A stretch of DNA of 41,936 nt from Brevibacillus sp. (lineage in GTDB: Bacteria; Bacillota; Bacilli; Brevibacillales; Brevibacillaceae), in NCBI GenBank assembly GCA_017656235.1, contig JACDOF010000019.1, positions 1-41,936 on the forward strand, written 5' to 3'. A program made the translations under genes and the position numbers. The notes beneath the pieces were generated by a model. It was not told the DNA's origin. It saw only the letters and a program-made list of their open reading frames with translations, and did not search any database. Below, piece after piece: positions 1 to 9,460 of this stretch (the first letter of the stretch is position 1; every line of letters starts with the position of its first letter).

Positions 1-181
1 AAAGGCAAAAGCAGCAGCAGCGGCCAAAGCGAAAGCAGCCGCCGCCGCGGCCGCCGCAGCAAAAGCGAAGCTGGCGCGGGAAGCAGCAGGTGAAGGCGGA
101 GGCGGAGCAGACGGCGACGCGGACGCAAAGGCAAAAGCAGCAGCAGCGGCCAAAGCGAAAGCAGCCGCCGCCGCGGCCGCC
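1..181 (+). repeat. In-frame direct repeat coding Ala/Lys-rich tail of NuoC
   Basis: A 55-base segment at 1-55 recurs without change at 127-181, a 126-base (42-codon) period that keeps the reading frame. Both copies code for runs of Ala broken by Lys. The intervening part codes for a Gly/Asp-rich linker. The first copy reaches the window edge, so more copies may exist upstream. Confidence 0.85.
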
Positions 182-724
182 AAAGCCAAAGCCCAAGCGG
201 TTCAAGGCGAAGCGGCTGAACCTGAGGCAGCACCAAAGGAGCCTTCCAAAAATCAGCCGTATCTCGACAAGTACATCAAGCGAATCACCGAACAGTTTGG
301 GGCAGACGTACTGGAGGATGCCTACATCAACGAACTGGCCAAAGAAGTGCCGACAATTGTGGTGCGTAACGACAAGTGGCACGATGTCGCCCGCTTCTTG
401 AAAGAGGATGAGCAGCTCGCATTTGATTACTTGTCCAATCTGCACGGCGTTGATTACGAAGACCGCATGGAAGTGTATTATCATTTTTATTCATACAAGA
501 ACAGGCAAAGCCTGGCTGTGAAAGTAAAGACCAACCGGGAAGAGCCCGTTGTACCTTCCGTGACAGATATTTGGTCGGGGGCCAACTGGAACGAGCGGGA
601 AACATTCGACTTGCTCGGCATTTATTTCCCGGGTCATAACGACTTGCGTCGAATTCTGTTGCCCGACAACTGGGTAGGCCACCCGCTGCGCAAGGATTAT
701 GAGCAGTATGACGAGGAGGTGTGA
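2..724 (+). CDS. nuoC: NADH-quinone oxidoreductase subunit C (5' partial)
   Basis: This is the 30 kDa subunit of the peripheral arm of respiratory complex I. The frame is open from the window edge, so the true start lies upstream; 240 residues are visible. A GTG at 347 is not the start, because the NuoC-like fold begins earlier, around the YLDKYIKRITEQFG stretch. The family signature is seen as ERETFDLLGIYF followed by GHNDLRRIL. The first 70 or so visible residues are almost only Ala and Lys with a Gly/Asp patch, and they contain an in-frame duplication (see the repeat entry). The gene ends 3 bases before nuoD. The low-complexity region is probably a flexible tail and not part of the catalytic fold; that is inference. 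Confidence 0.93.
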   Translation, partial: KAKAAAAAKAKAAAAAAAAAKAKLAREAAGEGGGGADGDADAKAKAAAAAKAKAAAAAAAKAKAQAVQGEAAEPEAAPKEPSKNQPYLDKYIKRITEQFGADVLEDAYINELAKEVPTIVVRNDKWHDVARFLKEDEQLAFDYLSNLHGVDYEDRMEVYYHFYSYKNRQSLAVKVKTNREEPVVPSVTDIWSGANWNERETFDLLGIYFPGHNDLRRILLPDNWVGHPLRKDYEQYDEEV

Positions 725-727
725 CGG

Positions 728-1882
728 GTGCAGATGAGAACGGAGCCGACAGCTCTTTCCACAACCATATCCCCTGACACCGGCATTCGTACCGAGGAGA
801 TGCTGCTGAACGTTGGGCCGCAGCATCCCAGTACGCATGGCGTGTTTCGATTAATCGTAAAAATAGACGGAGAGACGATTACAGAAGCGAACCCGGTGAT
901 CGGCTACCTGCATCGCGGCACGGAAAAGCTGGCCGAAGATCTCAACTATACGCAAATCATCCCGTACACGGACCGTCTCGACTACGTCTCGGCGATGACC
1001 AACAACTACGTATTGTGCCACGCCGTGGAAACGATGATGGGGCTGGAAATTCCCGAGCGAGCCGAGTTTCTTCGCCTGATTGCAATGGAGCTGAACCGGA
1101 TTGCCAGCCATCTCGTCTGGTGGGGAACGTATCTGTTGGACATCGGGGCAATGAGTCCGTTTCTTTATGCCTTCCGCGACCGGGAGATGATTCTCGATCT
1201 GTTTAATGAGCTGTGCGGAGCGCGGATGACGTTTAACTACATGCGAATCGGCGGTGTCAAATGGGATGCGCCTCCCGGCTGGATCGACAAGGTAAAGGAA
1301 TTTGTTCAGTACATGAAAAAACAGCTTCCCAGCTACCACAACCTGGTTACGGGAAACGAAATCTTCATTAACCGTCTGAAGGGAATTGGCAAGTTTGACG
1401 CCCAAACCGCTCTGGATTATTCCCTTTCCGGCGTTATGCTGCGCTGCACGGGGATCAGGTGGGACCTGCGCAAGGACGAACCGTACTGCATCTACGACCG
1501 TTTCGATTTTGATGTTCCGGTTGCCACTGAGGGAGACTGTATGGCCCGCTACTTGCTGCGCATGGCGGAAATCGAACAATCCCTGCGCATTCTGGAGCAG
1601 GCTCTGGAACAATTCCCCAGTGAAGGAGAAATAATGGGCAAGGTACCGCGTGTGATTCGTCCGCCGGTTGGCGAGACCTTCGTGCGGATCGAAGCGCCGC
1701 GTGGAGAGATTGGCGTCTACATCGCCAGCCAGGGGAAAGACAAACCGTGGCGGTTAAAGTTTCGGCGGCCCTCATTTAATAACCTGCAGATCCTGCCCGA
1801 GCTCTTGAAGGGAGAAAACATCGCCAACATGGTGGCGATATTGGGCAGCATTGACATCGTCCTTGGGGAGGTGGATGCCTGA
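728..1882 (+). CDS. nuoD: NADH-quinone oxidoreductase subunit D
   Basis: This 384-residue protein is the 49 kDa subunit of complex I, which with NuoB forms the quinone-binding site near cluster N2. The conserved GPQHPSTHGVFRL stretch and the LHRGTEK signature lie near the N-terminus, and the length fits stand-alone NuoD. The GTG at 728 is preferred over the ATG at 734 because AGGAGG at 714-719 is then 8 bases away. The gene is separate from nuoC, unlike the fused nuoCD of E. coli. It overlaps the nuoH start by one base (TGATG), which suggests translational coupling. Confidence 0.96.
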   Translation: MQMRTEPTALSTTISPDTGIRTEEMLLNVGPQHPSTHGVFRLIVKIDGETITEANPVIGYLHRGTEKLAEDLNYTQIIPYTDRLDYVSAMTNNYVLCHAVETMMGLEIPERAEFLRLIAMELNRIASHLVWWGTYLLDIGAMSPFLYAFRDREMILDLFNELCGARMTFNYMRIGGVKWDAPPGWIDKVKEFVQYMKKQLPSYHNLVTGNEIFINRLKGIGKFDAQTALDYSLSGVMLRCTGIRWDLRKDEPYCIYDRFDFDVPVATEGDCMARYLLRMAEIEQSLRILEQALEQFPSEGEIMGKVPRVIRPPVGETFVRIEAPRGEIGVYIASQGKDKPWRLKFRRPSFNNLQILPELLKGENIANMVAILGSIDIVLGEVDA

Positions 1883-2889
1883 TGGAACAACTGCTGCAGC
1901 AGAGCACATCGCTGTCAACCGTTATGATGTTTGCCGCGGGTGCAGTGGTGCTGCTCCTGATCGTACTAGGTTTTGTCACATACGCCATCTACTTTGAGCG
2001 CAAGGTGATCGGCTGGATGCAGCTTCGTGTCGGGCCCAACCGGGTTGGTCCGCTGGGCCTGCTGCAGACAGTGGCCGATGTGGCCAAACTGCTGCTCAAG
2101 GAAGATACTCGCCCCAAGCACGCGGATAAAGCGCTGTTCGCACTGGCACCGGTGCTCGCCTATGCACCGGCCTTTGCCGTGCTGGCGGTCATTCCGTTTA
2201 CGGACACGCTGCACTTTGCCGACCTGGGAGTCGGCATCCTGTACTACATTGCGCTGTCCGGTATCACCGTACTGGGTGTTATTACAGCAGGGTGGGCATC
2301 CAACAACAAGTACTCGTTGATTGGGGGGCTTCGCTCCGCCGCGCAGATGATCAGTTACGAAGTGCCGCTGGTCATGTCGGTTGTGGGGATCATTCTGATG
2401 ACGGGAAGCCTCAATCTGAAAGAGATCGTCTATGCCCAACAGGACGTCTGGAACATCGTGCCGCAATTTCTCGGTTTTATTGTCTTCATCATTGCTGCCC
2501 AGGCCGAACTGAACCGGACCCCGTTTGACCTGCCGGAAGCGGAATCGGAGCTGGTCGCCGGTTATCATGTCGAGTACTCTGGATTCCGCTTTGCGATGTT
2601 TATGCTGGCTGAATACGTCTACATGTTTGGAATGGGGGCGCTGGTGACGATCCTGTTCCTGGGGGGATGGCTGCCGATCCATCCGGCATTGGACTTTATT
2701 CCGCCCGTTGTCTGGTTTATTCTGAAGTTTTCGCTTTATGTATTTTTCCAGTTTTGGCTGCGTGCAACGATGCCGCGCCTGCGCGCCGACCAACTGATGA
2801 GTTTCGCCTGGAAGGGATTGCTTCCACTGGCGCTGGTCAATATCATGCTGACCGCGATCTTCATCTCCTATCAGTCCGGCATGATGTAA
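1882..2889 (+). CDS. nuoH: NADH-quinone oxidoreductase subunit H
   Basis: This 335-residue multi-spanning membrane protein is the complex I subunit (ND1) that joins the quinone cavity to the membrane arm. It shows the family stretch ERKVIGWMQLRVGPNRVGP near residue 35 and the acidic loop PFDLPEAESELVAGYHVEYS, and has about eight hydrophobic helices. It directly follows nuoD, so nuoE, nuoF and nuoG are absent from their usual place. Confidence 0.96.
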   Translation: MEQLLQQSTSLSTVMMFAAGAVVLLLIVLGFVTYAIYFERKVIGWMQLRVGPNRVGPLGLLQTVADVAKLLLKEDTRPKHADKALFALAPVLAYAPAFAVLAVIPFTDTLHFADLGVGILYYIALSGITVLGVITAGWASNNKYSLIGGLRSAAQMISYEVPLVMSVVGIILMTGSLNLKEIVYAQQDVWNIVPQFLGFIVFIIAAQAELNRTPFDLPEAESELVAGYHVEYSGFRFAMFMLAEYVYMFGMGALVTILFLGGWLPIHPALDFIPPVVWFILKFSLYVFFQFWLRATMPRLRADQLMSFAWKGLLPLALVNIMLTAIFISYQSGMM

Positions 2890-2943
2890 CACGCGTGGTC
2901 GGATAACCCGCTTGTCCCAGTAAACAAAAAGGGGTGAACAACC

Positions 2944-3357
2944 ATGTTAGGATTTGCCAAAGGGCTGGGATATACGCTGAAGAAACTGTCGGAAAAAAAG
3001 GTGACACACTCCTATCCGGATGTTCCGTACCCGATGCCGCCGCGGTTTCGCGGAATCCAGCATTTTTCGCCGGAGAAATGTATCGTGTGCAATCAATGTG
3101 CCCGCATCTGTCCGACCCAGTGCATTCAACTGACGGGCAAACCGCACCCTGATCCGGAGAAAAAAGGCAAAATCATCGATACCTACGACATTAACTTTGA
3201 GATTTGCATCTTGTGCGACCTCTGTACGGAGGTTTGCCCGACGGAAGCGATTGTGATGACCAACAACTTTGAACTGGCTGCCTACAGCCGGGATGAGCTG
3301 TACAAGGATTTGAAGTGGCTGGACGACAACAATACCAATGTCAGGGAGGAGAACTAG
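2944..3357 (+). CDS. nuoI: NADH-quinone oxidoreductase subunit I (2x[4Fe-4S])
   Basis: This 137-residue ferredoxin-like subunit carries two tetranuclear iron-sulfur clusters (N6a and N6b) that pass electrons towards NuoB. Two complete C-x2-C-x2-C-x3-CP motifs are present: CIVCNQCARICP and CILCDLCTEVCP. The short length is usual for the Bacillales and archaeal form. A GGGGTGA ribosome binding site lies just before the ATG. The gap to nuoH is 54 bases and holds no other gene. Confidence 0.96.
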   Translation: MLGFAKGLGYTLKKLSEKKVTHSYPDVPYPMPPRFRGIQHFSPEKCIVCNQCARICPTQCIQLTGKPHPDPEKKGKIIDTYDINFEICILCDLCTEVCPTEAIVMTNNFELAAYSRDELYKDLKWLDDNNTNVREEN

Positions 3358-3359
3358 CG

Positions 3360-3878
3360 ATGCAAGTAAGCGGTACGTTTCTCGCCTTCGCGGTTCTTTC
3401 CCTGCTGACAATCGGGGGAGCTGTCTTCATGATCAGCTTCACCCGGGTGGTACATATGGTCATCTCGCTTGGCGTCACCTTCTTGAGTATTGCCGGTCTG
3501 TTCGTACTGTTGGAAGCGGAGTTCGTCGCCATCTCGCAGATCCTGGTCTACTCCGGAGCCATCTCGATCCTGATGCTGTTCGGAATCATGCTGACCAAAC
3601 ACGATGCCAAAGACGAAGGAGTCTCCAAAGCCAACAAAGGCTGGCTCAGTATTCTCGTCGTGGCCGTCTTTTTCGTCATCGCCTTTTGGGGCATTCAGAG
3701 TACGCCGTGGGTTGCGCCCCCGGACAATGCTGCAGCTGTACAGGAAGACAACGCCACACAGCTTGGTGTGGAGATTTTTACCAGGTTTGTGATCCCGTTT
3801 GAATTGACGTCTGTGCTGCTGCTGGTCGCGCTGGTCGGTGCGATCATCCTGGCCAAGAAGGAGGAAGATAACGAATGA
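3360..3878 (+). CDS. nuoJ: NADH-quinone oxidoreductase subunit J
   Basis: This 172-residue membrane protein is complex I subunit ND6, with about five hydrophobic helices. The ATG at 3360 follows the nuoI stop by two bases and has GGAGGAG upstream; an in-frame upstream start at 3315 would overlap nuoI and adds non-homologous sequence, so it was not used. The conserved glycine-rich helix around [18 protein letters not shown] is clear. The stop overlaps the nuoK start (ATGA), a sign of coupling. Confidence 0.94.
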   Translation: MQVSGTFLAFAVLSLLTIGGAVFMISFTRVVHMVISLGVTFLSIAGLFVLLEAEFVAISQILVYSGAISILMLFGIMLTKHDAKDEGVSKANKGWLSILVVAVFFVIAFWGIQSTPWVAPPDNAAAVQEDNATQLGVEIFTRFVIPFELTSVLLLVALVGAIILAKKEEDNE

Positions 3879-4192
3879 TTTTTGATGTGTCTCTTCCCCT
3901 CTATTTGTTGATTGCGCTCATCCTCTTCTGCGTCGGCTTGTATGGCGCACTGACCAAACGAAACGCGATTGTTGTCCTGCTGTCTATCGAACTAATGTTA
4001 AATGCGGTGAACATTAATCTGGTCGCCTTTGCCAAGTATGGGCTGTACGCGTCGCTGACGGGACAGGTCTTCACGCTGTTTACCATGACCGTCGCGGCAG
4101 CCGAAGTGGCAGTCGGCATCGCCATTTTGATTTCGCTGTACCGCAACCGTGACACCGTGAATGTGGACGAGATGGACACGATGAAGCGATAA
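3875..4192 (+). CDS. nuoK: NADH-quinone oxidoreductase subunit K
   Basis: This 105-residue protein with three hydrophobic helices is complex I subunit ND4L. The family pattern is seen in [18 protein letters not shown], where the glutamate belongs to the membrane-arm chain of charged residues used in proton transfer. Its ATG overlaps the nuoJ stop by four bases. Length is normal for the family. Confidence 0.95.
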   Translation: MIFDVSLPLYLLIALILFCVGLYGALTKRNAIVVLLSIELMLNAVNINLVAFAKYGLYASLTGQVFTLFTMTVAAAEVAVGIAILISLYRNRDTVNVDEMDTMKR

Positions 4193-4224
4193 GTCTGTAA
4201 AACAGGGAAAAGGATAGGTGAATT

Positions 4225-6138
4225 ATGGATACGATCATGCAATACGCCTGGCTGATTCCTCTTTTTCCGCTTTTAGCGTTCGTGCTGATCGTCTCGTTCG
4301 GCCGTCAGTTGAAAGAGACTGCGGCCTATCTGGGGATCGTTGCGGCGGCGATTTCGTTCGTGCTCTCAGTGTTCACCTTTTGGGCACGGTTTCAAGAAGG
4401 GGCGATCGATTACAAACTGCCGGTGGAGTGGCTGCAAATCGGCCAATCCGTCGTTGAGATGGGCTTCGAAATCAATCAGCTCAATGCCATGATGCTGGTG
4501 ATTGTGACGTTGGTCAGTCTGCTCGTACAGATTTATTCCAGGGGGTACATGCACGGAGACGAGCGTTATCCCGTCTTTTACCAGTATTTGTCGCTGTTTA
4601 CGTTTTCGATGTTGGGACTCGTTATTTCTCCCAATCTGCTGCAAGTTTATATTTTCTGGGAATTGGTCGGGGTTTGCTCCTTTCTCCTCGTTGGCTTCTA
4701 CTATTTCAAACCGGAAGCGAAAGCTGCTGCCAAAAAGGCGTTCATCGTTACGCGGATTGGTGACGTCGGCCTGTTTATCGGGATCATTCTGCTGTTCTGG
4801 TGGACGGGCAGCTTCGACTACTCGGTCATATTTAATGCCATCGCGGCCGACAGACTGGAGCCGTGGATGACTACACTGGCTGCCGTTCTGATCTTCGTTG
4901 GGGCAGTGGGAAAATCGGGGCAGTTTCCCCTGCACACCTGGCTGCCTGATGCGATGGAAGGGCCTACGCCGGTCTCTGCCTTGATTCACGCCGCGACGAT
5001 GGTGGCAGCCGGGGTGTACCTGGTGGCGGCAACCTACCCGCTGTTTCTCGCATCGCCAACGGCGCTCAACGTGGTCGCTTATGTCGGTGCCTTTACTGCA
5101 ATCTTTGCCGCTTCGATTGGACTCACCCAGCGTGACATCAAGCGGGTACTGGCTTACTCTACGGTCAGCCAGCTCGGCTACATGATGATGGCCCTGGGCG
5201 TCGCGGGAGCAGCCGGCTATGTGGCCGGGACGTTTCACCTGATGACGCACGCATTCTTTAAGGCCCTGCTGTTCCTCGCAGCCGGCAGCGTCATTCATGC
5301 CATCCATACACAGGACATCTTTGAGATGGGTGGGTTGCGCAAAAAAATGCCGCTTACAGCCGGCGTGTTTCTGATCGGCTGTCTGGCGATCGCGGGCATT
5401 CCGCCGTTCTCCGGGTTTTTCTCCAAGGAAGCGATTCTGGGTGCCGCCTACAGTGCACACCGCATGGACCTGCTGTGGGTGGGGCTCATTGCCGCCTTCT
5501 TTACAGCGTTTTACATGTTCCGGCTGTACTTCCTCACCTTCGCCGGTGAAAGACGCGGCGGATCGGCCGAGGCGCATGAGTCACCGGCGGTCATGACGGT
5601 GCCGCTGCTGATTCTGGCTGTACTTGCCGTAGTCGCCGGCTTTGTCAATACACCGTTTGCACCGGTGCTGCACCAATGGCTGGCGTCGGGCAGCGTAGGC
5701 GCCTACATCGCAGAAGCTTCTGGCGGGGAAACGGCCCATGCCGCCCTGTGGGTGCAGGTGGTGGCGGTTCTGGTTTCGCTGTTGGGTATCGGGCTGGCCT
5801 ACCTGATGTACGTCAAGCGGTCCGTGGCGCCAGACCTGCTCGTCCGGCCCGTGCCGTGGCTGTATCAGCTCTCGTACCGCAAGTATTACGTCGATGAAAT
5901 CTATCATGCCGTGTTTGTCCGTCCGCTCAGATGGTTGGGCCTGTTCCTCAATCTGTTTGATCGCTACATCGTGGACGGATTGGTGGCACTTCTGGCCAGC
6001 GCAACCAATGGCATCGGCGCTTTGCATGCACGTCTGCAAAACGGGCAGGTACAGACCTACGGGTTTGTCGTTCTGCTGGGGCTGGTGCTCTTGGTCGCAG
6101 GGTTCACGGTGCTAGGAGGTATCCCGAATGGACAATAG
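4225..6138 (+). CDS. nuoL: NADH-quinone oxidoreductase subunit L
   Basis: This 637-residue protein is the distal antiporter-like subunit (ND5) of the complex I membrane arm. Conserved Mrp/antiporter stretches are seen: FWELVGVCSFLLVGFYYF, GKSGQFPLHTWLPDAMEGPT and PVSALIHAATMVAAGVYL. The C-terminal part after about residue 500 fits the lateral helix and extra helix of NuoL. The end overlaps the nuoM start by 11 bases, and the nuoM ribosome binding site lies inside this gene. Confidence 0.96.
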   Translation: MDTIMQYAWLIPLFPLLAFVLIVSFGRQLKETAAYLGIVAAAISFVLSVFTFWARFQEGAIDYKLPVEWLQIGQSVVEMGFEINQLNAMMLVIVTLVSLLVQIYSRGYMHGDERYPVFYQYLSLFTFSMLGLVISPNLLQVYIFWELVGVCSFLLVGFYYFKPEAKAAAKKAFIVTRIGDVGLFIGIILLFWWTGSFDYSVIFNAIAADRLEPWMTTLAAVLIFVGAVGKSGQFPLHTWLPDAMEGPTPVSALIHAATMVAAGVYLVAATYPLFLASPTALNVVAYVGAFTAIFAASIGLTQRDIKRVLAYSTVSQLGYMMMALGVAGAAGYVAGTFHLMTHAFFKALLFLAAGSVIHAIHTQDIFEMGGLRKKMPLTAGVFLIGCLAIAGIPPFSGFFSKEAILGAAYSAHRMDLLWVGLIAAFFTAFYMFRLYFLTFAGERRGGSAEAHESPAVMTVPLLILAVLAVVAGFVNTPFAPVLHQWLASGSVGAYIAEASGGETAHAALWVQVVAVLVSLLGIGLAYLMYVKRSVAPDLLVRPVPWLYQLSYRKYYVDEIYHAVFVRPLRWLGLFLNLFDRYIVDGLVALLASATNGIGALHARLQNGQVQTYGFVVLLGLVLLVAGFTVLGGIPNGQ

Positions 6139-7684
6139 CATGCTGCTCAGCCTGATTACGTTTTCGCCGCTGTTGGCAATCCTGGTTCTGGCTTTTGTTC
6201 CCAAACGGTACGGCGGCATCATCAAACAGATCGGGATACTCGGCACGCTGCTCCCGCTCGTCTTGTCGCTGATGCTGTTTGCCAACTTCGACTATCAACT
6301 GGATGAGATGCAGTTTGTCGAACACGTTCCGTGGATTGAAGTACCGATCGGCGCAGGGGCCGGCGGAGAGCTGTTTACGTTTCCGATCAGCTACGACATG
6401 GGTGTAGACGGCATCTCCATGCCGTTGATCGTGCTGACAGCGATCGTCGGCACGATGGCGGCGGTAGCTTCGTGGCAGATCAAACGGCGGCTGAAAGAGT
6501 ACTTTCTCCTCTTCCACCTGCTGCTGATCGGGATGTTTGGCGTGTTTGCCACCCAAAACCTGCTTTTGTTCTTCATCTTTTTTGAGCTGACGTTGATTCC
6601 GGCCTACTTCCTGATCGGGATCTGGGGCTTTTCCGAACGGGAGCGGGCGGCCAACAAGTTTCTGATCTACAACGGAATTGGTTCGGCGATCATGCTGCTG
6701 GCGTTCATCGCCATCATCTGGTTGGTGCCGCAGGTAAACGCTGACCCGACGATGAGCATGACTGAACTCAGAAACGTGCTGACGTCGCCCGATTTCCAGG
6801 CGATGATGGAGCAGATGAAACCCGGGTTCCTGTTTGGTCTGTTTCTGGCTCTGTTCATCGCGTTTGGCATCAAGCTGCCGATCTTCCCGTTCCACACCTG
6901 GATGTTGAAGGTACACGTGCAGGCACCGGTGCCGGTTGTCATGATTCACTCCGGCATCCTGCTCAAGATGGGAGCGTACGGATTGATCCGCCTGGGTATT
7001 GGCTTATTTCCGGAGCAAGCTTATAGCTTTGCTGCCTGGATGGCCGTTTTGGGTGTGGTCAATATCCTGTACGGAGCTGTGCTGGCGTTTGTCCAGAACG
7101 ATCTGAAGATGGTAATGGCATACTCCAGTATCAGTCACATGGGGATTGTCCTGCTCGGCTTTGCAGCGATGAACACGATCGGCTTCCAGGGCGCCATCTT
7201 CCAGACGATCTCGCACGGCTTTATTTCGGCCCTGTTGTTCCTGATGATCGGTGTGATCTGGGAGCGGGTGGAGACCTCACAGATCGACGAACTGGGCGGG
7301 TTGGCCAAATCGATGCCGTTTGCCAGCGGCATCCTGCTGACGGCGGCGATGGCCTCGTTGGGCCTGCCAGGGATGTCCGGCTTTATCAGTGAGTTCCTGG
7401 CCTTCCTCGGATTGTTTGGCACGATGCCGGTGATCGGCTCGATCGGCGTGCTGGGGATCATTCTGACTGCCGTCTACCTGCTGCGCGCCGTGCTGCGCAC
7501 TACCTTTGGACCCATGCCGGATCGCTTCCAGCGCCTGGCTGATGCACAGCCGCTGGAGGTACTCCCGATGATCGTCCTGCTCGGCTTTATCATCCTGTTG
7601 GGAATCTATCCGGCCGTACTGAGTGATCCGCTGCAAGAGACGTTGAAAACGATTGTACCAATCGTAACGGGAATAGGAGGGTAA
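6128..7684 (+). CDS. nuoM: NADH-quinone oxidoreductase subunit M
   Basis: This 518-residue antiporter-like subunit (ND4) belongs to the complex I membrane arm. The stretch FFELTLIPAYFLIGIWG, the motif KLPIFPFHTWMLKVHVQAP and a later AYSSISHMG are typical. The ATG at 6128 has GGAGGT at about 6116-6121. The gene overlaps nuoL and is followed after three bases by nuoN, so the last three genes are packed as one unit. Confidence 0.96.
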   Translation: MDNSMLLSLITFSPLLAILVLAFVPKRYGGIIKQIGILGTLLPLVLSLMLFANFDYQLDEMQFVEHVPWIEVPIGAGAGGELFTFPISYDMGVDGISMPLIVLTAIVGTMAAVASWQIKRRLKEYFLLFHLLLIGMFGVFATQNLLLFFIFFELTLIPAYFLIGIWGFSERERAANKFLIYNGIGSAIMLLAFIAIIWLVPQVNADPTMSMTELRNVLTSPDFQAMMEQMKPGFLFGLFLALFIAFGIKLPIFPFHTWMLKVHVQAPVPVVMIHSGILLKMGAYGLIRLGIGLFPEQAYSFAAWMAVLGVVNILYGAVLAFVQNDLKMVMAYSSISHMGIVLLGFAAMNTIGFQGAIFQTISHGFISALLFLMIGVIWERVETSQIDELGGLAKSMPFASGILLTAAMASLGLPGMSGFISEFLAFLGLFGTMPVIGSIGVLGIILTAVYLLRAVLRTTFGPMPDRFQRLADAQPLEVLPMIVLLGFIILLGIYPAVLSDPLQETLKTIVPIVTGIGG

Positions 7685-7687
7685 GCA

Positions 7688-9226
7688 ATGGATGTAAAAG
7701 ATATCTTTTCTTACGATTGGAGCTACCTTCTACCCGAGTTCATCATCCTTGGATTTGCGACACTGCTCTCCCTGATCGATCTGTTTATGGGCAAGCGGGC
7801 AAACCGGGCAGTCCTTGGCTGGCTTGCTCTGCTCGGTGTCGTACTGGCTGGTGGATTTGTCATCTCCAACATGCAGGAGCTGGATGAACCGATCTCCTAC
7901 ATGGCCGACATGCTGCGTGTGGATGATTTCGGCAATGCCTTCAAGCTCTTGTTTCTGGGCGGGGTGGCCTTCACGCTGCTGCTTTCGCTCTCTTATCTGA
8001 AGTCGGGGGAAGTGCGGCATCAGGGGGAATACTACTACCTTCTCCTGACCGGGCTGTTGGGTGCGATGGTGATGGCTTCTTCCGCCGATTTGCTCACCCT
8101 GTTTGTCGGTCTGGAGCTGCTCTCGCTCTCCTCCTACGTCTTGGTGGGGCTGCGCAAGAAGGTGCTCGCCTCCAACGAAGCATCGTTTAAATATGTTGTC
8201 TCCGGCGGCATTGCAACGGCGTTTACCTTGTTTGGAATGTCGTACATCTACGGGCTGACCGGTACGACGAATCTGTACGAGATTACCCAGCGGCTGAGTG
8301 AAGCGTATGCCAGCGGGTTTGGTTTTCTGGTGCTGCTGGCCTTCGCTTGTCTGGTGGTTGGATTGGGCTTTAAGATTTCTACCGTCCCCAATCACATGTG
8401 GGCACCCGACGTTTACCAGGGCGCGCCGACTCCGGTAACGGCCTTCCTTACCACCGTGTCCAAGGCGGCCGGGTTTGCGCTGGTTTTCCGCCTGCTTCTG
8501 GTCGCCTTTATCGGCTTGTTCAATCCAGACCAGGTATCAGGGGGCGGACGCGTCTTTCTGGAGGAGCTGAGCGTCTATCTTTCCATTGTCGCTGCCTTGT
8601 CGATGATCATCGGCAACACGATGGCCCTGCGCCAGACCAACGTCAAACGGATGATGGCCTATTCGGGCATTGCCCAGGCAGGGTACCTGCTGGTGCCGTT
8701 TGTTACGTTGACCTCGCTCTTCTTTGAGCAGGTGATGTTCTACCTGTTCGCCTATCTGCTGATGGGTTTCGGTGCGTTTGCCGTGATTATGGTGGTGACC
8801 CGGGAGCAGCAGACGGAGGATCTCAAGGCCTTCGCCGGACTGTATCACCGTTCGCCGTTTGCCGCGGTGGCGATGAGCATCTTCCTGCTGTCGCTGGCCG
8901 GGATCCCCGTAACCGCGGGGTTCTTCGGGAAGTTCTACATTTTCTGGAGTGCCATCTGGCATGAGAACTACTGGCTGTCTGCCATTATGATTGCCACCAG
9001 CGTCGTATCGTACTACTACTACTTCGGGATTATTCGGCAGATGTACATGCGCCCGGGTTCGACAGAGGCGCGTCTGGTCTTTCCCACTGGCGCAGCGGCA
9101 GTGGTAGCCGTCACCGCAGGATTGACCGTCTTGTTCGGCATCGTGCCGGGCGCGGCCATCGACTACATTCACGCCAACTTTAACAGCGGATTCGACTTTG
9201 GCAGCATGCTGACGCCGGGCAGATGA
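7688..9226 (+). CDS. nuoN: NADH-quinone oxidoreductase subunit N
   Basis: This 512-residue antiporter-like subunit (ND2) is the last gene of the operon. Family stretches include FVGLELLSLSSYVLVGL, KISTVPNHMWAPDVYQGAPT and MMAYSGIAQAGYLLVPF. The ribosome binding site GGAGGG overlaps the nuoM stop region. A terminator follows within 20 bases, which marks the operon end. Confidence 0.96.
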   Translation: MDVKDIFSYDWSYLLPEFIILGFATLLSLIDLFMGKRANRAVLGWLALLGVVLAGGFVISNMQELDEPISYMADMLRVDDFGNAFKLLFLGGVAFTLLLSLSYLKSGEVRHQGEYYYLLLTGLLGAMVMASSADLLTLFVGLELLSLSSYVLVGLRKKVLASNEASFKYVVSGGIATAFTLFGMSYIYGLTGTTNLYEITQRLSEAYASGFGFLVLLAFACLVVGLGFKISTVPNHMWAPDVYQGAPTPVTAFLTTVSKAAGFALVFRLLLVAFIGLFNPDQVSGGGRVFLEELSVYLSIVAALSMIIGNTMALRQTNVKRMMAYSGIAQAGYLLVPFVTLTSLFFEQVMFYLFAYLLMGFGAFAVIMVVTREQQTEDLKAFAGLYHRSPFAAVAMSIFLLSLAGIPVTAGFFGKFYIFWSAIWHENYWLSAIMIATSVVSYYYYFGIIRQMYMRPGSTEARLVFPTGAAAVVAVTAGLTVLFGIVPGAAIDYIHANFNSGFDFGSMLTPGR

Positions 9227-9241
9227 GCATGACAGGCAGAC

Positions 9242-9279
9242 AAAAGAGAGGGACGTGCGGTCATCTTCCCTCTCTTTTT
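9242..9279 (+). terminator. Intrinsic terminator of the nuo operon
   Basis: A perfect 12-base inverted repeat (9242-9253 with 9267-9278) encloses a 13-base loop. The right arm ends in a T tract. It lies 15 bases after the nuoN stop. Confidence 0.85.
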
Positions 9280-9460
9280 CTTCTTCCATCAGACGGGAGG
9301 GCGGTAAAGCCCTGTGACGGCCGAGAAAATAAGAAAGGACAAGGGGAAGCAAAGTCCCGCGTTTTTTCGTCCGTCTGAGAGCTTTACACAAAATCATCAC
9401 ACAAAATGTAGAGGAATGATCACTTTTCATGTTTCAAAAAAACGGTTTGGAGGTAATAAA

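Noticed and set aside
3315-3359. Longer N-terminus for nuoJ
   Set aside because: It overlaps nuoI and gives a non-family sequence; ATG 3360 has a strong ribosome binding site and family-like start.
4366-5577. Long minus-strand frame opposite nuoL
   Set aside because: His/Gln/Arg-rich antisense of hydrophobic codons, a usual artefact opposite membrane protein genes.
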